Origin: Plakobranchus ocellatus
Lineage: Eukaryota; Mollusca; Gastropoda; Plakobranchidae
Direction of reading: 5' to 3'
Assembly: GCA_019648995.1 (NCBI GenBank)
Contig: BLXT01002238.1
Coordinates: 2,779,136 to 2,802,158, forward strand
Length of the DNA stretch: 23,023 bases
Part shown: one piece after another, positions 20,601 through 23,023 of the stretch
Layout of the letters: every line of letters begins with the position of its first letter
Position numbering within the stretch: the stretch's first letter is position 1
Program-made: the position numbers and the translations under genes
Notes under the pieces: generated by a model
Told to the model about the DNA's origin: nothing
Databases searched by the model: none
The model's input: the letters and a program-made list of their open reading frames with translations, nothing else

Positions 20601-22473
20601 CAGGAAAAGTGACACACTCGATTTGAGATGCTCCATTTACACAAACACATTATTGTAAATGATTGAATGATTTTATTGCTTTTAATTTCTTCTTTGAGAA
20701 TATGTATACTCAAAGAATGGTGGAGTAATGCAGAAAATGCTCATTTGATAAAACCTACCTCGGATGAGAAGTAAGGTACATTCCTTTGACTGTATCTTAA
20801 AAGAAAAAGCTCTTTAGGTCAAGAGAGTTTTAAATTTGAATTCAGCATTATATTTTCTTTCTTTTGGTATATAACAAGTGTATATTTGTTGAAGATGAAC
20901 ATTTTTTGTTTTGGGGACATTCTGATTTTATGTCACCTGGAACATGCCTAATGCCTATCACTGAAATCGAGTATTTTTCTTTTTTGCTCTGTGAGTACAT
21001 TTTACTGAGCTTATTGTTATTTAGGCCAAATGCACATGTATCGTTATGCATGCCCTTGTTGATCATAATGCCTTAAAAAAAACATATGTTAAATGTATGA
21101 ATTTAAAAAAAGTGTGCCCATAACCTTTATCATTTAGAGAATAAGCATCATCAATGATGAAATAAATCATAGAATTAAGAGCATTGGTGGTGCAGAGGTG
21201 AGTACACTCCACTATTATTTGTAGGGGTCTTTCTGATGCAGATTCTACTTATTAAGGACCAATAAGTCTGAGATCACCTAGTAGTGAACAAACTTTAAGA
21301 CACAAACAAATTCTAAGATGGAAAATATGAAGGTGTATATTAAAAAAAAAAAAAAAAAAGAAGAAAGAGATCTTGCAGTTGTATTTTTCTCAGCTTTTTG
21401 AAAACAAATCATGACATGTTTTATCATGAAAACTCCATGGTTAAGTCTCTAAAAATCCTACCCTGGCTTCTTTGGACTGGAGCCAGACATTGAAGAGGAT
21501 ATCATATGCAGAAAAAATTTCTGAAGAAAATCGATCAGTTGTGACGGACTTATCAGGTGCCTGATCAAGATTGGCACAATACTCTAGGATGGCCTCGCTG
21601 AAATTGGAGATTGCTAGGAGAGAGAGAGAAAAAAAAAAGACATGCATCATTAGGACTGGCACCAGAAGCTGCAAAATCTCTCCTCTTCTTTTTATCTCCG
21701 TTTTACTTTTTTTTGCACAAAAGTGAGTAGATGTTAACAACTTTGTCCCATTTTTTTTTCACTGCACAGAATCAGAACAAACATATGAATGTAAAAAGTT
21801 CTTTGCTATTGTTGTTTGCAATGCTAGCAATTAAAAAAATCTCACAGCTTTATTGTTGTGATGTGATTTTGAAATCATTTTTGACTTTGGTAGATACTGA
21901 AACGTTTTCAAAGATTTTCTAACAGTTACATTTTAATTTTTCTAACAATAAGTTTTTCATTGTTTCATTCGAAGAATGATACATTTTGCCTTATAGGTAC
22001 TTAACCAAACTACAACATTCCTGTAAGAAATCTGCACTATTTCGACATTAAAACATCTGCAACACTGGGTTTTTTTTTTATATCAATAATCATGCAAAGC
22101 AGTTAACAGTTGAAAATATATTTAGTAATTAATATGATCTTCCAACAAAGTTTCTTTTCTGTATAATGAAGCAGCAGCCTCTTTTCAGCCTATGCTTAAA
22201 AAAGAAAAAAGCTAAGCTTTATTGCTCTCGAAACTATTGCATGAGTCTCTTTATTCACAAGGATTGGTGCCAGTATAGAGTATATATACTCTAATTTCTT
22301 CTCCTTATTCAAGAGGATTGCTGCCATTATACATACTCTTGATTTCTTATAGTCATAAAACAGCCAATACTCACCAGCAGCAAATACCCATCTCATGTTA
22401 TCAAATTTGCACAGACCTAGCATGGGAAGCATAGTACCAAGCACAGCTGTTAGGTGAGGTACCATTTCATACA
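2501..22473 (-). CDS. MROH1: Maestro heat-like repeat family member 1 (MROH1/HEATR7A) orthologue, internal part, 15 exons
   Basis: The coding join on the minus strand is 22473-22375, 21613-21462, 19683-19543, 18274-18182, 17270-17192, 16405-16292, 14859-14792, 12746-12624, 12220-12116, 11761-11617, 11014-10974, 9532-9391, 4056-3950, 3379-3272 and 2620-2501. All junction phases agree and give 545 codons without a stop. Conserved blocks that match my memory of human MROH1 include SAYDILF, KLQEQLPKIL, MADHGYLELEGG, VLWPYLMELV and NFAFKCLGIV. MROH1 is a large all-helical HEAT-repeat solenoid with no catalytic residues. Its cellular role is poorly defined, and work in mammals has linked it to lysosomes. 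The gene is partial at both ends, so promoter, start, stop and polyadenylation site are outside the window. The order and spacing of the matches make orthology very likely. A close MROH paralogue is the only realistic alternative. Confidence 0.95.
2621..3271 (-). other. Intron between exons n and o
   Basis: A 651-nt AT-rich intron with GTGAGT donor and ccaccccag acceptor. I see no repeat, RNA or coding signal in it. Confidence 0.85.
3272..3379 (-). CDS. MROH1: MROH1 exon n (window residues 470-505)
   Basis: This 108-nt exon of 36 whole codons encodes MLSKSLDVVDDEDWTVQLGE and AFGQQIPLYSSMVEER. Human has FLRDTLAIISDNAWICQLSL at this point. The acceptor is cttgtcctag and the donor GTGAGT. The leading Met is internal, not a start, because exon m reads into it in frame. 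Confidence 0.93.
3380..3949 (-). other. GC-AG intron between exons m and n
   Basis: A 570-nt intron with a GC donor and a cttgtcctag acceptor. It contains a short (AC)n run at 3878-3892. The plus-strand open frame at 3785-3982 spans the exon-intron border and has no recognisable protein features. Confidence 0.85.
3944..3949 (-). promoter_or_regulatory. GC-type 5' splice site of exon m
   Basis: The sense strand reads AAG|GCAAGG. GC-AG introns are a small minority class spliced by the major spliceosome, and their donors typically compensate with a good flanking match such as AAG|GCAAG, as seen here. The reading frame across the junction requires this donor. Confidence 0.85.
3950..4056 (-). CDS. 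MROH1: MROH1 exon m, acidic linker with atypical splice sites (window residues 434-469)
   Basis: This 107-nt exon encodes DSLEADDGFDDDLEQDK, then NPETAEKWSQKNWEDLLLK. The second half aligns to human TLPQEEWEEKLL. The first half is an acidic stretch with no clear human counterpart. The donor is AAG|GCAAGG, a GC rather than GT donor. Using the nearest GT instead, 7 nt further on, breaks the frame into exon n. The acceptor ttcag is preceded by 13 adenines, with the pyrimidine run displaced upstream of them. It lies alone, 5.3 kb from exon l. Confidence 0.9.
4576..4599. repeat. C-rich hexanucleotide run (CTCCCC)n
   Basis: On the plus strand CTCCCC is repeated about three times. On the MROH1 sense strand this gives G runs of 6, 5, 5 and 2 separated by single A residues, about 520 nt upstream of exon m. 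Confidence 0.75.
6231..6681. repeat. Diverged tandem duplication, two units of ~225 bp
   Basis: Unit 1 is 6231-6455 and unit 2 is 6456-6681. Shared blocks occur in the same order: CAACAAATGT, GTAAGTAAATAT, TGTCATGTGTA, CAGAAGTCTTA, TAATACTCTTTCA, and a closing ATGCAAA. The copies differ by many substitutions and small indels, so the duplication is old. Neither copy is coding. Sequence just left of 6231 may preserve part of a further unit, but I cannot align it securely. Confidence 0.8.
9391..9532 (-). CDS. MROH1: MROH1 exon l (window residues 387-434)
   Basis: This 142-nt exon encodes VLAGWPKNGGGRGLNVLNLM, KDFSPNLHESIVALWDAV and IPKLVSYLE. Human has VVSSSPYLGDGRGAAALRLL and LHPNIHPLLGQHWETTVP with LLGYLD. 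The G(G/D)GRG turn is shared. The acceptor is tttttactcag and the donor GTAAGG. One base remains and makes Asp with exon m. Confidence 0.94.
9533..10973 (-). other. Intron between exons k and l
   Basis: A 1,441-nt AT-rich intron. It has a T run near 10748-10762 and otherwise nothing I can name. The minus-strand open frame that overlaps exon l continues into the intron only by chance. Confidence 0.8.
10974..11014 (-). CDS. MROH1: MROH1 exon k, 41-nt small exon (window residues 373-386)
   Basis: This very short exon (2 nt + 13 codons) encodes NIPKSPHLIARLM, aligned to human SLPSPYAVTGRLL. The acceptor ctcaatttcag and donor GTAAGT are both strong. Phase fits exon j (1 nt) and exon l (codon boundary). 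It is short enough that automated gene predictors may skip it, which would break the frame. Confidence 0.92.
11015..11616 (-). other. Intron between exons j and k
   Basis: A 602-nt intron with GTGAGT donor and ctcaatttcag acceptor. It holds short poly-T and poly-A runs and nothing else recognisable. Confidence 0.85.
11617..11761 (-). CDS. MROH1: MROH1 exon j (window residues 325-373)
   Basis: This 145-nt exon encodes VLWPYLMELVVPERYTIAS, KTVCRSLAHLAHKKREESA and PDFLIDYDYQ. Human has VLWPYLLQFLTPVRFTGAL and CRSLVHLAQKRQE, with FLIQYD. The acceptor is acattttacaag and the donor GTGAGT. One base is left over and completes a proline codon with exon k. Confidence 0.97.
11762..12115 (-). other. 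Intron between exons i and j
   Basis: A 354-nt intron, the shortest in the window, with no visible special content. Confidence 0.85.
12116..12220 (-). CDS. MROH1: MROH1 exon i (window residues 290-324)
   Basis: This 105-nt exon of 35 whole codons encodes a polar start (GKRNPDPEHVSNQ) and a long helix, ALRLMCDNILQLVTTTIEHM, ending in EP. Human has TLYLVSTTVDRMSH at this point. The acceptor is aacttttcag and the donor GTGAGT. The start is in a variable loop, but the helix and junction phases are convincing. Confidence 0.93.
12221..12623 (-). other. Intron between exons h and i
   Basis: A 403-nt intron with GTGAAG donor and aacttttcag acceptor. I see nothing else in it. Confidence 0.85.
12624..12746 (-). 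CDS. MROH1: MROH1 exon h (window residues 249-289)
   Basis: This 123-nt exon has whole codons at both ends. It encodes IKRMFAQVIIAMADHGYLEL, EGGHNMVEFIVRQCSL and EDEPK. Human has VKRAVVQVISAMAHHGYLEQ and PGGEAMIEYIVQQCAL, one of the strongest matches in the window. The acceptor is tcttttcttcag and the donor GTGAAG. The loop after QCSL is shorter than the proline-rich human loop. Confidence 0.96.
12747..14791 (-). other. Intron between exons g and h
   Basis: A 2,045-nt intron. It contains a stretch at about 13069-13206 that is less AT-rich than its surroundings and could be a decayed LINE fragment (see findings). The rest is unremarkable AT-rich sequence. Confidence 0.8.
14792..14859 (-). CDS. 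MROH1: MROH1 exon g (window residues 226-248), short exon
   Basis: This 68-nt exon is easy to miss. It encodes MEDKKEVVVSGLKGL and then CFETNNK, aligned to human QMEDKKPFILSSMRL PLLDTNSK. It opens with CT, which joins the G of exon f to make alanine, and closes on a codon boundary before exon h. The acceptor is atcagtatcag, with a poor pyrimidine tract. The donor is GTGAGG. The exact EDKK match and the correct phase on both sides support it. Confidence 0.9.
14860..16291 (-). other. Intron between exons f and g
   Basis: A 1,432-nt intron with a purine-rich stretch on the plus strand around 14990-15055 and a candidate tRNA-derived SINE remnant at 15915-16105. Confidence 0.8.
15915..16105 (-). 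repeat. Candidate tRNA-derived SINE remnant with poly-A end
   Basis: On the minus strand, about 16105-16050 reads like the 3' half of a tRNA. An anticodon-arm-like CTTGACTGCCATGCAA is followed by a T-arm/B-box-like GGGATTCAATCCC, then TGAACCAAG and a T run. About 120 nt further on the element ends in A7CA9 (15932-15915). This order is typical of tRNA-derived SINEs. The A-box half is not convincing, so it is decayed or 5'-truncated. It lies in the same orientation as MROH1. Confidence 0.4.
16292..16405 (-). CDS. MROH1: MROH1 exon f (window residues 188-226)
   Basis: This 114-nt exon (2 nt + 37 codons + 1 nt) encodes RAFSGKLVGILLTKLESKDE followed by KIRIGILSIFKHVINAA. Human has the related DRLLAFLLPRLDTSNERTR and VGTLQVVRHVINSA. 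The HVIN(A/S)A ending is a strong anchor. The acceptor is attcctag and the donor GTAAAG. Confidence 0.94.
16406..17191 (-). other. Intron between exons e and f
   Basis: A 786-nt AT-rich intron with GTGAGT donor and attcctag acceptor. It has several 9-12 nt A runs and nothing else recognisable. Confidence 0.85.
17192..17270 (-). CDS. MROH1: MROH1 exon e (window residues 162-188)
   Basis: This 79-nt exon encodes IFQPVDYNNSMSIKNHNELL and RSFAII, aligned to human ICVPVESSSPLVMSNQKEVL and RCFTVL. It starts on a codon boundary and leaves one G, completed by CC of exon f to give alanine. The acceptor is tttatttaag and the donor GTGAGT. Confidence 0.92.
17271..18181 (-). other. Intron between exons d and e
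   Basis: A 911-nt AT-rich intron with a GTTAGT donor and tttatttaag acceptor. It holds poly-A and poly-T runs (for example near 17659-17671 and 17957-17970) and no other signal. Confidence 0.85.
18182..18274 (-). CDS. MROH1: MROH1 exon d (window residues 131-161)
   Basis: This 93-nt exon has whole codons at both ends. It encodes GLCMVLDAVCVEGSLILEPY and then LDNVLTILFSQ, aligned to human SLGQILEAAVSVGSRTLETQ LDALLAALHSQ. The acceptor is gatcttcag and the donor GTTAGT. Conservation is moderate, but position, phase and the closing SQ match. Confidence 0.92.
18275..19542 (-). other. Intron between exons c and d
   Basis: A 1,268-nt intron. A GA-rich simple repeat lies at about 19473-19506 on the plus strand. 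The plus-strand open frame at 18684-18935 (83 codons) shows no family I recognise and is probably chance. Confidence 0.8.
19543..19683 (-). CDS. MROH1: MROH1 exon c (window residues 84-130)
   Basis: This 141-nt exon has whole codons at both ends. It encodes LRLTIIEAVGHMTHVMS, KLQEQLPKILQGIFALYKR and PEPYHITQ, matching human LRLAVVEALGPMSHLLPS and LEEQLPKLLPGILALYKK. The acceptor is caatgtag and the donor GTAGGC. The two predicted amphipathic helices fit one HEAT unit. Confidence 0.96.
20092..20176. repeat. Cluster of inverted repeats with a CRE-type site
   Basis: Within about 85 nt there are three signals. ATCGG and CCGAT form a stem around GGAGCT. ATGACCCA (about 20117-20124) pairs with TGGGTCGTCAT (about 20166-20176) with a 3-nt bulge. 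TGACGTCA (20149-20156), the palindromic CREB/ATF site, lies between the arms. This could be a small hairpin-forming element or a regulatory cluster. Confidence 0.3.
21182..21358 (+). repeat. Candidate tRNA-derived SINE, antisense to MROH1
   Basis: The 5' end contains TGGTGCAGAGG (21188-21198), close to a pol III A box (TRGCNNAGYGG), inside a D-arm-like GTGGTGCAGAGGTGAGTACA. A degenerate B-box-like stretch follows near 21235-21246. The element ends in an 18-nt A run (21342-21359). AGAATTAAGAG just before it (21171-21181) and AGAAGAAAGAG after it (21359-21369) match at 9 of 11 positions and could be an aged target-site duplication, though purine-rich flanks can match by chance. Confidence 0.4.
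21462..21613 (-). CDS. MROH1: MROH1 exon b (window residues 33-83)
   Basis: This 152-nt exon holds one of the best conserved blocks: FSEAILEYCANLDQAPD followed by IFSAYDILFNVWLQSKEAR, against human FSEGALEYLANLDRAPD and IFSAYDVLFHQWLQSREAK. The acceptor is a pyrimidine tract (tctctctctcctag). The donor is GTAGGA, weaker than consensus. It begins in phase with the single base left by exon a and ends on a codon boundary. Confidence 0.96.
21614..22374 (-). other. Intron between exons a and b
   Basis: A 761-nt intron with GTGAGT donor. A GA/poly-A simple repeat at about 21617-21640 (plus strand) provides the pyrimidine tract of the acceptor. It also contains the short tandem duplication at 22251-22350. 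Confidence 0.85.
22251..22350. repeat. Short tandem duplication (~54 bp) containing a palindrome
   Basis: TTATTCACAAGGATTGGTGC at 22251 and TTATTCAAGAGGATTGCTGC at 22305 open two related units that both run on to an ACTCT..ATTTCTT end. Unit 1 carries the 16-nt perfect palindrome AGAGTATATATACTCT (22277-22292), which is reduced in unit 2. The pair lies 25 nt from exon a, in the intron just after its donor. Confidence 0.7.
22375..22473 (-). CDS. MROH1: MROH1 exon a (window residues 1-32)
   Basis: This 99-nt exon encodes a helical segment with VPHLTAVLGTMLPMLGLCK and MRWVFAA, matching human VVPFLPSVLSSLLPVLGVAK. The acceptor reads gtttcag and the donor is GTGAGT. It starts with 2 nt of a split codon and ends with 1 nt, which joins exon b to make alanine. 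It is the most upstream exon in the window. I found no further coding match between 22474 and the right edge. Confidence 0.93.
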
Positions 22474-22535
22474 CTGAAACAATAATGAATTATTGGTGAA
22501 ATGTAGTACATTAATTTATGATGTATTAAAAAAAA

Positions 22536-22580
22536 TAATAAATAAATAAATAAAATAAAACTTTAAAAAAAAAAAAAATA
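22536..22580. repeat. AT-only simple repeat, (AAAT)n plus A run
   Basis: AATA/AAAT tetranucleotide repeats are followed by a 13-nt A run and a TATAATAATA stretch. It is low-complexity intron sequence upstream of exon a. Confidence 0.7.
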
Positions 22581-22995
22581 TATAATAATACAAATAAAAA
22601 CACAATAGACACAAGGAGACATTCATATATACCCAATACAGTATAGAATTACATCTAGAAACTATTTTGATAATGATATTTATACATATTATAGAGAGAA
22701 AGTAATGTAGGAACCCACTAATTTTGCGACAAGTGCTATAGAAAATAAAGTAGAGGTTTGATGCAAAATATGAAGCTAACATTTCAATTATATCATTATC
22801 TAGGGTTTGATTTTAATATTAAATTGGAAATAACAAACTCTCAACTGAATCAAGACACCCAAAAGTTATGTATTTACCATTCAGTTCCGTTTAATCAGAT
22901 ATGTGATAATAAAACCCCAAAGAATGCATAGTTCCCTTTTTATTTTAAAGTGCAAATGCAAACTTTTTTTTACTGTACCCAAATTATATTTGAAT

Positions 22996-23023
22996 CCCCC
23001 TTCCCCTTCCCTTCCCTTCCCCC
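22996..23023. repeat. (TTCCC)n tract cut by the window edge
   Basis: Plus-strand C runs of 5, 4, 3, 3 and 5 are separated by TT. On the MROH1 sense strand these are five G runs of at least 3 with AA spacers. The tract runs to the last base of the window, so its full length is unknown. Confidence 0.85.

Larger units (their letters stand above)
19684..21461 (-). other. Intron between exons b and c
   Basis: A 1,778-nt intron. It holds a cluster of palindromes and a CRE-type TGACGTCA (20092-20176), two AGGCCTAG motifs near 20511 and 20583, and a candidate SINE on the plus strand (21182-21358). Confidence 0.8.
22474..23023 (-). other. Intron upstream of exon a (3' part)
   Basis: At least 550 nt of intron, cut by the right edge, with a gtttcag acceptor. 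It holds the AT-only repeat at 22536-22580 and the (TTCCC)n tract at the edge. I found no match to the preceding human MROH1 residues. Confidence 0.75.

Noticed and set aside
21155-21237. Box C-like ATGATGA and box D-like CTGA about 80 nt apart on the plus strand (possible C/D snoRNA)
   Set aside because: The flanks do not form a terminal stem, it is antisense to the host gene, and it overlaps the SINE candidate.
1-23023. Prokaryotic features: operons, ribosome binding sites, CRISPR arrays, insertion sequences
   Set aside because: Spliced exons with GT/GC-AG signals, long introns and microsatellites show animal nuclear DNA. No regularly spaced repeats or bacterial gene organisation are present.

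Overview
This window is animal nuclear DNA. It is very AT-rich, full of poly-A/poly-T runs and simple repeats, and has no long open reading frame on either strand. Its main content is one intron-rich gene on the minus strand. I reconstructed 15 consecutive internal coding exons by translating the minus strand, matching the peptides to a remembered vertebrate protein, and checking every splice junction and phase by hand. Together they give 1,637 nt, or 545 codons in one unbroken frame after a 2-nt split codon. The product is an orthologue of MROH1 (maestro heat-like repeat family member 1, formerly HEATR7A). The segment corresponds to roughly residue 155 to somewhat past residue 700 of the ~1,640-residue human protein. 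The start codon and first exons lie beyond the right edge. The last half of the gene lies beyond the left edge.

The host is probably an invertebrate. The protein is clearly MROH1 but well diverged from vertebrate forms, introns are mostly 0.35-2 kb, and the DNA contains short TAGGCCTA-type palindromes that I associate loosely with echinoderm-like genomes. This taxonomic guess is weak.

Layout, right to left in the direction of transcription: 22474-23023 is intron sequence that ends in a G-run tract on the sense strand. Exons a-g (22473 down to 14792), h-l (12746 to 9391) and m-o (4056 to 2501) follow. A 5.3-kb intron (4057-9390) separates exons l and m and holds a diverged 225-bp tandem duplication. 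From 1 to 2500 there is only the start of another long intron.

The most interesting signals are in splicing. Exon o ends in a textbook minor-spliceosome (U12-type) donor. Exon m ends in a GC donor, has a 13-A run directly upstream of its 3' splice site, and encodes an acidic linker that the human protein lacks. Intronic extras include two candidate tRNA-derived SINE remnants, a possible LINE remnant, a small palindrome cluster with a CRE-type site, and microsatellites. I saw no RNA gene, CRISPR array, complete transposon, second protein-coding gene or evidently new multi-gene system.
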